Notes: generated from the sequence alone by a model not told the origin. Positions 1-14,078 are shown, counted from the first letter of the stretch. The stretch: DNA of 64,000 nucleotides from Morella rubra (GCA_003952965.2 CM025855.1:13769833-13833832), one strand, 5' to 3'. A program made the numbers and translations.

Positions 1-3000
1 AAAGATAGATTAAAGTTCGTCCAAACTAATTTGTTTAACAATTTGATACAACAACGAAGAAGAAAATGAAGCAAATAGATTAATGAAAGAGTTATAGAGC
101 AAGATATAAATGAAAAATAGTAAAAAATAATTAGTTTTAAAATTAGATACCCTACTATTGAAGAAAATGACGCAATTAGATTAACCGATGACTTGTGGAC
201 CAAAAGATAAATTTAAATTATCCAAATTAATTTCTTTAATAACTTGATACGCAATTGCCAACAAAACGAAGCAAATTAGTGGAAGAGTTAAAGACGAATA
301 TAGAAATGAAAAATCTTCTAAATTTTGTTTCAAAGTTAACCACCTTAATGACGAAGAAAATGAAGCAAATAGATTAATTGAAGAGTTATTGAACAAAAGA
401 GAAATTTAAAATTTCCCAAACTAATTTGTTTAACAATTATTATCGTAATGATGAAGAAAAGAAGCAAATAGAATAACTGAAGAGTTATGGATGAAAATAT
501 CAATAAAAGCAAAAATTAGTTAGTTTAAAAATTAGATAACTTTATATAGAAGAAAACGAAGCAAGTAGAATAATGGAAGAGTTAGACCAAAATATAAGTG
601 AAAAATATTAAAAATTGAAGTAGTTTGAAAAAAAGATACCTGAATATTGAAAAAACGAAGCAAATACAATATTCGAGTCATTATAGACCCAAAGATAATT
701 TCAAAATTGCCCAAATTAATTTGTTTAATAATTAAATACCTAAACGATGAGGAAAATGAAGCAATAGATTAAGAAAGAGTTAGACGAAACGATAAATTAA
801 AGTTGTCCAAATTAATTTGTTTCGTATTAGAAAAACTTAATGATGATGAAATTGAAGCAAATAGATTAATGGAAGGGTTGTAGACAAATATAAAAATGAA
901 AAATACTCCAAGTTATTTACATTAAAAATTTGAGTCCTTTATATATAAGAAAACGAAGCAAATAGATTAATGGAAATGTTATAGACCGATATATAAATAA
1001 AAAATAGTTCAAATTAATTAGTTTAAAAATTTGATACCTTAATATTGAAGGAAACGAAGCAATTGCATTAATGGAGGAGTTATTACCAAAAGATAGATTA
1101 AAGTTCGTCCAAACTAATTTGTTTAACAATTTGATACAACAACGAAGAAGAAAATGAAGCAAATAGATTAATGAAAGAGTTATAGAGCAAGATATAAATG
1201 AAAAATAGTAAAAAATAATTAGTTTTAAAATTAGATACCCTACTATTGAAGAAAATGACGCAATTAGATTAACCGATGACTTGTGGACCAAAAGATAAAT
1301 TTTAAATTATCCAAATTAATTTCTTTAATAACTTGATACGCAATTGCAACAAAACGAAGCAAATTGATTAGTGGAAGAGTTAAAGACGAATATAGAAATG
1401 AAAAATCTTCTAAATTTTGTTTCAAAGTTAACCACCTTAATGACGAAGAAAATGAAGCAAATAGATTAATTGAAGAGTTATTGAACAAAAGAGAAATTTA
1501 AAATTTCCCAAACTAATTTGTTTAACAATTATTTATCGTAATGATGAAGAAAAGAAGCAAATAGAATAACTGAAGAGTTATGGATGAAAATATCGACGAA
1601 TAAAAGCAAAAATTAGTTAGTTTAAAAATTAGATAACTTTATATAGAAGAAAACGAAGCAAGTAGAATAATGGAAGAGTTACAGACCAAAATATAAGTGA
1701 AAAATATTAAAAATTGAAGTAGTTTGAAAAAAGATACCTGAATATTGAAGAAAACGAAGCAAATACATATTCGAGTCATTATAGACCCAAAGATAATTTC
1801 AAAATTGCCCAAATTAATTTGTTTAATAATTAAATACCTAAACGATGAGGAAAATGAAGCAATAGATTAAGAAAGAGTTATAGACGAAACGATAAATTAA
1901 AGTTGTCCAAATTAATTTGTTTCGTCATTAGAAAAACTTATTGTTGATGAAATTGAAGCAAATAGATTAATGGAAGGGTTGTAGACAAATATAAAAATGA
2001 AAAATACTCCAAGTTATTTACATTAAAAATTTGAGACCTTTATATATAAGAAAACGAAGCAAATAGATTAATGGAAATGTTATAGACCGATATATAAATA
2101 AAAAATAGTTCAAATTAATTAGTTTAAAAATTTGATACCTTAATATTGAAGGAAACGAAGCAATTGCATTAATGGAGGAATTACCAAAAGATAGATTAAA
2201 GTTCGTCCAAACTAATTTGTTTAACAATTTGATACAACAACGAAGAAGAAAATGAAGCAAATAGATTAATGAAAGAGTTATAGAGCAAGATATAAATGAA
2301 AAATAGTAAAAAATAATTAGTTTTAAAATTAGATACCTACTATTGAAGAAAATGACGCAATTAGATTAACCGATGACTTGTGGACCAAAAGATAAATTTT
2401 AAATTATCCAAATTAATTTCTTTAATAACTTGATACGCAATTGCAACAAAACGAAGCAAATTGATTAGTGGAAGAGTTAAAGACGAATATAGAAATGAAA
2501 AATCTTCTAAATTTTGTTTCAAAGTTAACCACCTTAATGACGAAGAAAATGAAGCAAATAGATTAATTGAAGAGTTATTGAACAAAAGAGAAATTTAAAA
2601 TTTCCCAAACTAATTTGTTTAACAATTATTATCGTAATGATGAAGAAAAGAAGCAAATAGAATAACTGAAGAGTTATGGATGAAAATATCGACGAATAAA
2701 AGCAAAAATTAGTTAGTTTAAAAATTAGATAACTTTATATAGAAGAAAACGAAGCAAGTAGAATAATGGAAGAGTTACAGACCAAAATATAAGTGAAAAA
2801 TAAAAAATTGAAGTAGTTTGAAAAAAAGATACCTGAATATTGAAGAAAACGAAGCAAATACAATATTCGAGTCATTATAGACCCAAAGATAATTTCAAAA
2901 TTGCCCAAATTAATTTGTTTAATAATTAAATACCTAAACGATGAGGAAAATGAAGCAATAGATTAAGAAAGAGTTATAGACAAACGATAAATTAAAGTTG

Positions 3001-6000
3001 TCCAAATTAATTTGTTTCGTATTAGAAAAACTTATTGTTGATGAAATTGAAGCAAATAGATTAATGGAAGGGTTGTAGACAAATATAAAAATGAAAAATA
3101 CTCCAAGTTATTTACATTAAAAATTTGAGTCCTTTATATATAAGAAAACGAAGCAAATAGATTAATGGAAATGTTATAGACCGATATATAAATAAAAAAT
3201 AGTTCAAATTAATTAGTTTAAAAATTTGATACCTTAATATTGAAGGAAACGAATTGCATTAATGGAGGAATTACCAAAAGATAGATTAAAGTTCGTCCAA
3301 ACTAATTTGTTTAACAATTTGATACAACAACGAAGAAGAAAATGAAGCAAATAGATTAATGAAAGAGTTATAGAGCAAGATATAAATGAAAAATAGTAAA
3401 AAATAATTAGTTTTAAAATTAGATACCCTACTATTGAAGAAAATGACGCAATTAGATTAACCGATGACTTGTGGACCAAAAGATAAATTTTAAATTATCC
3501 AAATTAATTTCTTTAATAACTTGATACGCAATTGCAACAAAACGAAGCAAATTGATTAGTGGAAGAGTTAAAGACGAATATAGAAATGAAAAATCTTCTA
3601 AATTTTGTTTCAAAGTTAACCACCTTAATGACGAAGAAAATGAAGCAAATAGATTAATTGAAGAGTTATTGAACAAAAGAGAAATTTAAAATTTCCCAAA
3701 CTAATTTGTTTAACAATTATTTATCGTAATGATGAAGAAAAGAAGCAAATAGAATAACTGAAGAGTTATGGATGAAAATATCGACGAATAAAAGCAAAAA
3801 TTAGTTAGTTTAAAAATTAGATAACTTTATATAGAAGAAAACGAAGCAAGTAGAATAATGGAAGAGTTACAGACCAAAATATAAGTGAAAAATATTAAAA
3901 ATTGAAGTAGTTTGAAAAAAGATACCTGAATATTGAAGAAAACGAAGCAAATACAATATTCGAGTCATTATAGACCCAAAGATAATTTCAAAATTGCCCA
4001 AATTAATTTGTTTAATAATTAAATACCTAAACGATGAGGAAAATGAAGCAATAGATTAAGAAAGAGTTATAGACGAAACGATAAATTAAAGTTGTCCAAA
4101 TTAATTTGTTTCGTCATTAGAAAAACTTATTGTTGATGAAATTGAAGCAAATAGATTAATGGAAGGGTTGTAGACAAATATAAAAATGAAAAATACTCCA
4201 AGTTATTTACATTAAAAATTTGAGACCTTTATATATAAGAAAACGAAGCAAATAGATTAATGGAAATGTTATAGACCGATATATAAATAAAAAATAGTTC
4301 AAATTAATTAGTTTAAAAATTTGATACCTTAATATTGAAGGAAACGAAGCAATTGCATTAATGGAGGAATTACCAAAAGATAGATTAAAGTTCGTCCAAA
4401 CTAATTTGTTTAACAATTTGATACAACAACGAAGAAGAAAATGAAGCAAATAGATTAATGAAAGAGTTATAGAGCAAGATATAAATGAAAAATAGTAAAA
4501 AATAATTAGTTTTAAAATTAGATACCTACTATTGAAGAAAATGACGCAATTAGATTAACCGATGACTTGTGGACCAAAAGATAAATTTTAAATTATCCAA
4601 ATTAATTTCTTTAATAACTTGATACGCAATTGCCAACAAAACGAAGCAAATTGATTAGTGGAAGAGTTAAAGACGAATATAGAAATGAAAAATCTTCTAA
4701 ATTTTGTTTCAAAGTTAACCACCTTAATGACGAAGAAAATGAAGCAAATAGATTAATTGAAGAGTTATTGAACAAAAGAGAAATTTAAAATTTCCCAAAC
4801 TAATTTGTTTAACAATTATTTATCGTAATGATGAAGAAAAGAAGCAAATAGAATAACTGAAGAGTTATGGATGAAAATATCGACGAATAAAAGCAAAAAT
4901 TAGTTAGTTTAAAAATTAGATAACTTTATATAGAAGAAAACGAAGCAAGTAGAATAATGGAAGAGTTACAGACCAAAATATAAGTGAAAAATATTAAAAA
5001 TTGAAGTAGTTTGAAAAAAGATACCTGAATATTGAAGAAAACGAAGCAAATACATATTCGAGTCATTATAGACCAAAGATAATTTTAAAATTGCCCAAAT
5101 TAATTTGTTTAATAATTAAATACCTAAACGATGAGGAAAATGAAGCAATAGATTAAGAAAGAGTTATAGACGAAACGATAAATTAAAGTTGTCCAAATTA
5201 ATTTGTTTCGTAATTAGAAAAACTTAATGATGATGAAATTGAAGCAAATAGATTAATGGAAGGGTTGTAGACAAATATAAAAATGAAAAATACTCCAAGT
5301 TATTTACATTAAAAATTTGAGACCTTTATATATAAGAAAACGAAGCAAATAGATTAATGGAAATGTTATAGACCGATATATAAATAAAAAATAGTTCAAA
5401 TTAATTAGTTTAAAAATTTGATACCTTAATATTGAAGGAAACGAAGCAATTGCATTAATGGAGGAATTACCAAAAGATAGATTAAAGTTCGTCCAAACTA
5501 ATTTGTTTAACAATTTGATACAACAACGAAGAAGAAAATGAAGCAAATAGATTAATGAAAGAGTTATAGAGCAAGATATAAATGAAAAATAGTAAAAAAT
5601 AATTAGTTTTAAAATTAGATACCCTACTATTGAAGAAAATGACGCAATTAGATTAACCGATGACTTGTGGACCAAAAGATAAATTTTAAATTATCCAAAT
5701 TAATTTCTTTAATAACTTGATACGCAATTGCAAACAAAACGAAGCAAATTGATTAGTGGAAGAGTTAAAGACGAATATAGAAATGAAAAATCTTCTAAAT
5801 TTTGTTTCAAAGTTAACCACCTTAATGACGAAGAAAATGAAGCAAATAGATTAATTGAAGAGTTATTGAACAAAAGAGAAATTTAAAATTTCCCAAACTA
5901 ATTTGTTTAACAATTATTTATCGTAATGATGAAGAAAAAGAAGCAAATAGAATAACTGAAGAGTTATGGATGAAAATATCGACGAATAAAAGCAAAAATT

Positions 6001-9000
6001 AGTTAGTTTAAAAATTAGATAACTTTATAGAAGAAAACGAAGTAGAATAATGGAAGAGTTACAGACCAAAATATAAGTGAAAATATTAAAAATTGAAGTA
6101 GTTTGAAAAAAGATACCTGAATATTAAAGAAAACGAAGCAAATACAATATTCGAGTCATTATAGACCCAAAGATAATTTTAAAATTGCCCAAATTAATTT
6201 GTTTAATAATTAAATACCTAAACGATGAGGAAAATGAAGCAATAGATTAAGAAAGAGTTATAGACAAACGATAAATTAAAGTTGTCCAAATTAATTTGTT
6301 TCGTAATTAGAAAAACTTAATGATGATGAAATTGAAGCAAATAGATTAATGGAAGGGTTGTAGACAAATATAAAAATGAAAAATACTCCAAGTTATTTAC
6401 ATTAAAAATTTGAGACCTTTATATATAAGAAAACGAAGCAAATAGATTAATGGAAATGTTATAGACCGATATATAAATAAAAAATAGTTCAAATTAATTA
6501 GTTTAAAAATTTGATACCTTAATATTGAAGGAAACGAAGCAATTGCATTAATGGAGGAATTACCAAAAGATAGATTAAAGTTCGTCCAAACTAATTTGTT
6601 TAACAATTTGATACAACAACGAAGAAGAAAATGAAGCAAATAGATTAATGAAAGAGTTATAGAGCAAGATATAAATGAAAAATAGTAAAAAATAATTAGT
6701 TTTAAAATTAGATACCCTACTATTGAAGAAAATGACGCAATTAGATTAACCGATGACTTGTGGACCAAAAGATAAATTTTAAATTATCCAAATTAATTTC
6801 TTTAATAACTTGATACGCAATTGCAAACAAAACGAAGCAAATTGATTAGTGGAAGAGTTAAAGACGAATATAGAAATGAAAAATCTTCTAAATTTTGTTT
6901 CAAAGTTAACCACCTTAATGACGAAGAAAATGAAGCAAATAGATTAATTGAAGAGTTATTGAACAAAAGAGAAATTTAAAATTTCCCAAACTAATTTGTT
7001 TAACAATTATTTATCGTAATGATGAAGAAAAGAAGCAAATAGAATAACTGAAGAGTTATGGATGAAAATATCGACGAATAAAAGCAAAAATTAGTTAGTT
7101 TAAAAATTAGATAACTTTATATAGAAGAAAACGAAGCAAGTAGAATAATGGAAGAGTTACAGACCAAAATATAAGTGAAAAATATTAAAAATTGAAGTAG
7201 TTTGAAAAAAGATACCTGAATATTGAAGAAAACGAAGCAAATACATATTCGAGTCATTATAGACCCAAAGATAATTTCAAAATTGCCCAAATTAATTTGT
7301 TTAATAATTAAATACCTAAACGATGAGGAAAATGAAGCAATAGATTAAGAAAGAGTTATAGACAAACGATAAATTAAAGTTGTCCAAATTAATTTGTTTC
7401 GTATTAGAAAAACTTAATGATGATGAAATTGAAGCAAATAGATTAATGGAAGGGTTGTAGACAAATATAAAAATGAAAAATACTCCAAGTTATTTACATT
7501 AAAAATTTGAGACCTTTATATATAAGAAAACGAAGCAAATAGATTAATGGAAATGTTATAGACCGATATATAAATAAAAAATAGTTCAAATTAATTAGTT
7601 TAAAAATTTGATACCTTAATATTGAAGGAAACGAAGCAATTGCATTAATGGAGGAATTACCAAAAGATAGATTAAAGTTCGTCCAAACTAATTTGTTTAA
7701 CAATTTGATACAACAATGAAGAAGAAAATGAAGCAAATAGATTAATGAAAGAGTTATAGAGCAAGATATAAATGAAAAATAGTAAAAAATAATTAGTTTT
7801 AAAATTAGATACCCTACTATTGAAGAAAATGACGCAATTAGATTAACCGATGACTTGTGGACCAAAAGATAAATTTTAAATTATCCAAATTAATTTCTTT
7901 AATAACTTGATACGCAATTGCAAACAAAACGAAGCAAATTGATTAGTGGAAGAGTTAAAGACGAATATAGAAATGAAAAATCTTCTAAATTTTGTTTCAA
8001 AGTTAACCACCTTAATGACGAAGAAAATGAAGCAAATAGATTAATTGAAGAGTTATAGAACAAAAGAGAAATTTAAAATTTCCCAAACTAATTTGTTTAA
8101 CAATTATCTATCGTAATGATGAAGAAAAGAAGCAAATAGAATAACTGAAGAGTTATGGATGAAAATATCGACGAATAAAAGCAAAAATTAGTTAGTTTAA
8201 AAATTAGATAACTTTATATAGAAGAAAACGAAGCAAGTAGAATAATGGAAGAGTTACAGACCAAAATATAAGTGAAAAATATTAAAAATGAAGTAGTTTG
8301 AAAAAAAGATACCTGAATATTGAAGAAAACGAAGCAAATACATTATTCGAGTCATTATAGACCCAAAGATAATTTTAAAATTGCCCAAATTAATTTGTTT
8401 AATAATTAAATACCTAAACGATGAGGAAAATGAAGCAATAGATTAAGAAAGAGTTATAGACGAAACGATAAATTAAAGTTGTCCAAATTAATTTGTTTCG
8501 TAATTAGAAAAACTTAATGATGATGAAATTGAAGCAAATAGATTAATGGAAGGGTTGTAGACAAATATAAAAATGAAAAATACTCCAAGTTATTTACATT
8601 AAAAATTTGAGACCTTTATATATAAGAAAACGCAAATAGATTAATGGAAATGTTATAGACCGATATATAAATAAAAATAGTTCAAATTAATTAGTTTAAA
8701 AATTTGATACCTTAATATTGAAGGAAACGAAGCAATTGCATTAATGGAGGAGTTATTGACCAAAAGATAGATTAAAGTTCGTCCAAACTAATTTGTTTTA
8801 AATTTGATACAACAATGAAGAAGAAAATGAAGCAAATAGATTAATGAAAGAGTTATAGAGCAAGATATAAATGAAAAATAGTAAAAAATAATTAGTTTTA
8901 AAATTAGATACCCTACTATTGAAGAAAATGACGCAATTAGATTAACGATGACTTGTGGACCAAAAGATAAATTTAAAATTATCCAAATTAATTTCTTTAA

Positions 9001-11173
9001 TAACTTGATACGCAATTGCAAACAAAACGAAGCAAATTGATTAGTGGAAGAGTTAAAGACGAATATAGAAATGAAAAATCTTCTAAATTTTGTTTCAAAG
9101 TTAACCACCTTAATGACGAAGAAATGAAGCAAATAGATTAATGGAAGAGTTATAAAAAAAGAAATTTAAAATTTCCAAACTAATTTGTTTAACAATTATT
9201 ATCGTAATGATGAAGAAAAGAAGCAAATAGAATAACTGAAGAGTTATAGAAAAATATCAACGAATAAAGCAAAAATTAGTTAGTTTAAAAATTAGATAAC
9301 TTTATATAGAAGAAAACGAAGCAAGTAGAATAATGGAAGAGTTACAGACAAAAATATAAGTGAAAAATATTAAAAATTGAAGTAGTTTGAAAAAAAGATA
9401 CCTGAATATTGAAAACGAAGCAAATACATTATTCGAGTCATTATAGACCCAAAGATAATTTTAAAATTGCCCAAATTAATTTGTTTAATAATTAAATACC
9501 TAAACGATGAGGAAAATGAAGCAATAGATTAAGAAAGAGTTATAGACGAAACGATAAATTAAAGTTGTCCAAATTAATTTGTTTCGTAATTAGAAAAACT
9601 TAATGATGATGAAATTGAAGCAAATAGATTAATGGAAGGGTTGTAGACAAATATAAAAATGAAAAATACTCCAAGTTATTTACATTAAAAATTTGAGACC
9701 TTTATATATAAGAAAACGAAGCAAATAGATTAATGGAAATGTTATAGACCGATATATAAATAAAAAATAGTTCAAATTAATTAGTTTAAAAATTTGATAC
9801 CTTAATATTGAAGGAAACGAAGCAATTGCATTAATGGAGGAGTTATACCAAAAGATAGATTAAAGTTCGTCCAAACTAATTTGTTTAACAATTTACAACA
9901 ATGAAGAAGAAAATGAAGCAAATAGATTAATGAAAGAGTTATAGAGCAAGATATAAATGAAAAATAGTAAAAAATAATTAGTTTTAAAATTAGATACCCT
10001 ACTATTGAAGAAAATGACGCAATTAGATTAACCGACTTGGACCAAAATAAATTTTAAATTATCCAAATTAATTTCTTTAATAACTTGATACGCAATTGCC
10101 AACAAAACGAAGCAAATTGATTAGTGGAAGAGTTAAAGACGAATATAGAAATGAAAAATCTTCTAAATTTTGTTTCAAAGTTAACCACCTTAATGACGAA
10201 AAATGAAGCAAATAGATTAATTGAAGAGTTATAAACAAAAGAAAATTTAAAATTTCCCAAACTAATTTGTTTAACAATTATTATCGTAATGATGAAGAAA
10301 AGAAGCAAATAGAATAACTGAAGAGTTATATGAAAATATCAACGAATAAAAGCAAAAATTAGTTAGTTTAAAAATTAGATAACTTTATAGAAGAAAACGA
10401 AGCAAGTAGAATAATGGAAGAGTTACAGACAAAATATAAGTGAAAAATATTAAAAATTGAAGTAGTTTGAAAAAAAGATACCTGAATATTGAAGAAAACG
10501 AAGCAAATACATTATTCGAGTCATTATAGACCCAAAGATAATTTTAAAATTGCCCAAATTAATTTGTTTAATAATTAAATACCTAAACGATGAGGAAAAT
10601 GAAGCAATAGATTAAGAAAGAGTTATAGACAAACGATAAATTAAAGTTGTCCAAATTAATTTGTTTCGTAATTAGAAAAACTTAATGATGATGAAATTGA
10701 AGCAAATAGATTAATGGAAGGGTTGTAGACAAATATAAAAATGAAAAATACTCCAAGTTATTTACATTAAAAATTGAGACCTTTATATATAAGAAAACGA
10801 AGCAAATAGATTAATGGAAATGTTATAGACCGATATATAAATAAAAAATAGTTCAAATTAATTAGTTTAAAAATTTGATACCTTAATATTGAAGGAAACG
10901 AAGCAATTGCATTAATGGAGGAGTTGACAAAAGATAGATTAAAGTTCGTCCAAACTAATTTGTTTAACAATTTGATACAACAATGAAGAAGAAAATGAAG
11001 CAAATAGATTAATGAAAGAGTTATAGAGCAAGATATAAATGAAAAATAGTAAAAAATAATTAGTTTTAAAATTAGATACCCTAATATTGAAGAAATGACG
11101 CAATTAGATTAACCGAAGACTTATGTACCAAAAAATAAATTTAAAATTATCCAAATTAATTTCTTTAATAATT
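1..11173. repeat. AT-rich satellite array with 11-monomer higher-order repeat (about 1.09 kb)
   Basis: A tandem array enters from the left edge and ends near 11173. Using the motif 'aaagatagattaaagttcg' as phase marker, repeats start at 1, 1089, 2187, 3277, 4376, 5473, 6566, 7663, 8763, 9851 and 10930, so spacing is 1,079-1,100 bp. Each unit contains 11 related monomers of about 100 bp, recognised by a shared core resembling 'gaagcaaatagattaatg' followed by 'gaagagttat'. Monomers at the same place in successive units are nearly identical, whereas neighbouring monomers within a unit are clearly diverged, which defines a higher-order repeat. Cytosine is scarce on the + strand. Short open frames on the minus strand recur with the same period; they follow from this composition and I do not call them genes. 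Function is unknown; related organisation is known from centromeric, pericentromeric and subtelomeric satellites. Confidence 0.95.
1089..2186. repeat. Representative higher-order unit: monomer order and types
   Basis: Read from its first 'gatac'-type junction, this unit has 11 monomers. The second half of a monomer takes one of two forms: type A (like 'ataaatgaaaaatag' then 'aattagttt') or type B (like 'aaagataaatt' then 'gtccaaattaatttg'). By eye the order is A B A B A A B B A A B. The types share the first-half core with 'gaagcaa' and 'gaagagtta'. The same order holds in the other full units I followed. Assignment was by eye, so single monomers could be relabelled by a proper alignment. Confidence 0.7.
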
Positions 11174-12430
11174 GAAATGCAGAAACTATCCCCTAGTTAC
11201 AAAGGGCATTTTGGACCTTTCCACTATACCAATTTTGTTGAAATTTTTAGGAGAAGACCTACTGATGCTAAACCTCATTGCTAGAAAATTTGGTGTAAAA
11301 ATTCAAACTACTTCTACTAGAAAACTCTCCTAATGCAATCGGGTACACTATGGCTTAAGAATTTCCTTGCATGCAAGTGTATTATTGACTTGTCTTTCAC
11401 ATAAGTCTTAATCCTATGCTAACAACATTTGAATAACATCAAAATATAACCGAGATAGAGATCAGTAACCATTTGCAATGCAAACACATTTATTTCCTTG
11501 CATTTCTTTTCCCGATTTATCATTGTTGTATACCAATCCATCAGAAATTCATGCATGTAAATTAGATGCTAGGCTATTGTCATTTTCGGCCACAAAAACT
11601 CAAGAATAGGTCATCATTAAGTATTGTCGTGACTCCTTTTTTCCTCCCTTTACATCACTTGGCAAATGTTTACAAACTTTTAGTTCATGAAGTGCACAAA
11701 TCCTTACAAGAGCTTTTAAAGAAAATAACATTCAAGCAAATAGAAAAACTATCCAAGCTCACATATGAATGTTCTTTTCTCCCCTTGGTGCAACCCATGA
11801 CCTACTAGTGAGTCTATCCCATTTTATGTTCACAAATTCCTAAATGCAAGCATTCAATCATCACAAAATTATCAAGGCATACACGATTTCTTCACAAGAA
11901 AGCCCAAGGACAACCATTCGGCTAAATGAAGTATTTTCCCCCATTTCCACATCATCCATCCACATGTATGTAACTATCCCACAAGAAGACTCCCAAAACT
12001 ATCATCTAATCCAAACCGTGGCCCCCGAAGTCATTTTCCCATCACTATTCACGACCAAACTTCACAAACCCCATTTTAAAAATGAAACTAGATCACCCTT
12101 ACCTTCTAGCTTCGGTTGTAGCTGATGTGAACCCGTAACATTGAAACCCCTTGAACCGACTAATAATTTGAATAAAGACCCAAGAACACTACAAATCAAG
12201 CCAAGGGACAAATCTTGACCCGTTGAACTCTTGTTCCAAGAACTAAGATTGTAGTTATAATCTTGACCAGTTGAAATCTTGCTTCAAGAACCAAGATTGA
12301 AGTTAGAACGCCACAAGGAAGAATCTTGATAAGTTCTTTAGTTCACTCAAGAACTAAAAAAGAAACTCTCTCTTAGAGAAAATTATACTTAACTTTTTGA
12401 TGATCCAAAACAATACATAGAAGCTCCTAA
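11174..12430. other. Non-coding spacer next to the satellite; probable decayed retroelement
   Basis: Unique-looking sequence begins immediately after the satellite. Two short open frames on the + strand (11566-11808 and 11844-12125) show no recognisable domain and no gene-like neighbours. Positions about 12207-12303 contain two imperfect copies of a motif resembling 'aatcttgacc' ... 'caagaac'. I see no gene here; LTR-retrotransposon debris is the most likely origin but no domain proves it. Confidence 0.4.
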
Positions 12431-12800
12431 ATATATGAGGAGGTTTGTAGAAGTCCTTTATTTATAACCAATGTGGGACAACGCTTGTGAACGCGTGAAT
12501 AGTGCCGCGTGAATAGTAATGCAGGAAGAGTAACCCTAAAATAAAAAGCCCAACAAGCCCAGAAATATGAAGCCTAAACATTAGGTCCAGAACATTAGAC
12601 TGTGCCTCCTCATTGTAGCTTGTATCACATGAAGTAGGATTGGTTCTTCTTCTGTGATCCCATCTTGAATGGTGGAGTCTTATAAAGTAAATTGGCATAC
12701 TCGGTTCAAGTAGATTGCACCAATCCTTGCATAGCTTCCTTAATTTTCTTTGCTTTGGATATTGTGATTGGCCCTTCTAGAACTTGCAGTGGATCTCTAG
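12431..12800 (-). mobile_element. Possible antisense LTR fragment
   Basis: Read on the minus strand, the sequence near 12480 runs 'tgtcccacattgg' followed by 'ttataaataaagg', a pattern common at the start and TATA region of plant LTRs. No matching second LTR, primer-binding site or coding region was found, so this is only a suggested LTR remnant. Confidence 0.3.
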
Positions 12801-12961
12801 GACTCTATCCACCTTGGTGCCCATCAGTAGCTTGAAGATTCTTAAAAAATACCTAAAGCAAACCTCATTGTTAGACAAGGTAAACAAGAAGAAAAACTTA
12901 AGCAAAGGAGAAGGGCTCACTTTTTTCCCATGGCCGAGAGCATCTCTATGGCTACCTTCCT

Positions 12962-12962
12962 C

Positions 12963-12993
<31 letters not shown>

Positions 12994-13067
12994 TTTTCTC
13001 TCTTCTTCCTTTTTCTCTTCTCCTTCTCTTCTTCTTCTCTCAGTTGGATGGCTCTTCACGTCACTCC

Positions 13068-13149
<82 letters not shown>

Positions 13150-13159
13150 TCTCTCTCTC
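12962..13159. repeat. Homopolymer T and (CT)n microsatellite
   Basis: T-rich runs at 12962-12997 are followed by mixed TTC/CTT sequence and a long CT dinucleotide repeat at about 13071-13159, with a few C or T interruptions. The open frames over this stretch (Ser-Leu or Arg-Glu repeats) are by-products of the repeat. Confidence 0.9.
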
Positions 13160-13209
13160 GACATTACCAAGGAGACAAAAGGCCTCTCATATACGGATTC
13201 GGCTTTAAA

Positions 13210-14078
13210 TAGGCTAGGCTAACTATGGTTAGTACATTGAGTTATCTCTAACTTGCCACCTAATCTAGTTGTAGGTAATCATAAAGTTGCACTTGACTTA
13301 AAGAAGCAAGCATGAAGAATGGCTAGCTTGGGTGGCGAGAGGGCGGAAAATGACATGTTTCAATTCCTCTCTTCTTTAGGTAATCATTAGCACACACCAA
13401 ATCACGCAAAATCTCTACACAAGCCTCCACTGATTGGTCGTCAAGCCTTCAACGTGAGATGCATGCAAATGAGACAAAATACAATAATAGCCAAAGGAAA
13501 CTCAAGTGGGGCAGCTGAGCCTAGGGAGAAGAAAATGGGAGAAATAATCACAAAGCTTGTACAAGTTAATTTCATTAAACTAAGTAACTAATGGTGTAGA
13601 AATTAATATAAGTTAGGAGGAGGGTATAAAAATTTAATTAACTAAGAAAGGTACCAATCTAATGATGAGAATAATTTTAAAGTCACTTATGTAACATTAT
13701 TTTAAATTTTCGAGTGCAAGCTTGAATAATAAAAATAAAAATAATAAGCAAGGAAAAATAATATGTCTAATTAAAAGGCAACATAATGACAAGACTTTTA
13801 CTAATAAAACTAAATTCTATAGTACTTGATTAATACATGTAAAATGAAAATAATATGAATTTGCAAGGAAATGAAAGTGCTCAAAATATTCAAATTATCC
13901 AGGACCATAACAAAATGTAAATACCTAACTAAATAACAAGAGAAATAAAATATATAGCTAGCATATGAAAAATCATATAGATTTGTCAAGGAGATAATTT
14001 AGATGAGAAAACTCCAAATAGCATATCATACTAGTTTTTATACATGTCAAACAGCTGAAAATAGAGTGGGGCGTTACA
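13210..14078. other. AT-rich intergenic DNA ending in an LTR-like terminus
   Basis: No coding signal is visible. The stretch ends at 14068-14078 with 'ggggcgttaca', the reverse complement of 'tgtaacgcccc', a typical first base string of plant Ty3/gypsy LTRs. This suggests a minus-strand LTR ends here; its other border was not found. Confidence 0.3.

Noticed and set aside
181..11003. Repeated minus-strand open frames of 60-124 codons in the satellite
   Set aside because: They recur with the satellite period, are Phe/Leu/Ile/Ser-rich because of the AT-rich composition, and are broken by small indels in other units. No start context, domain or promoter supports them.
1..11173. CRISPR array or bacterial repeat
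   Set aside because: Units are contiguous diverged monomers without unique spacers, in plant nuclear DNA.
12784..13212. Open frames with Ser-Leu and Arg-Glu repeats on both strands
   Set aside because: They are translations of a CT/GA microsatellite and a T run.
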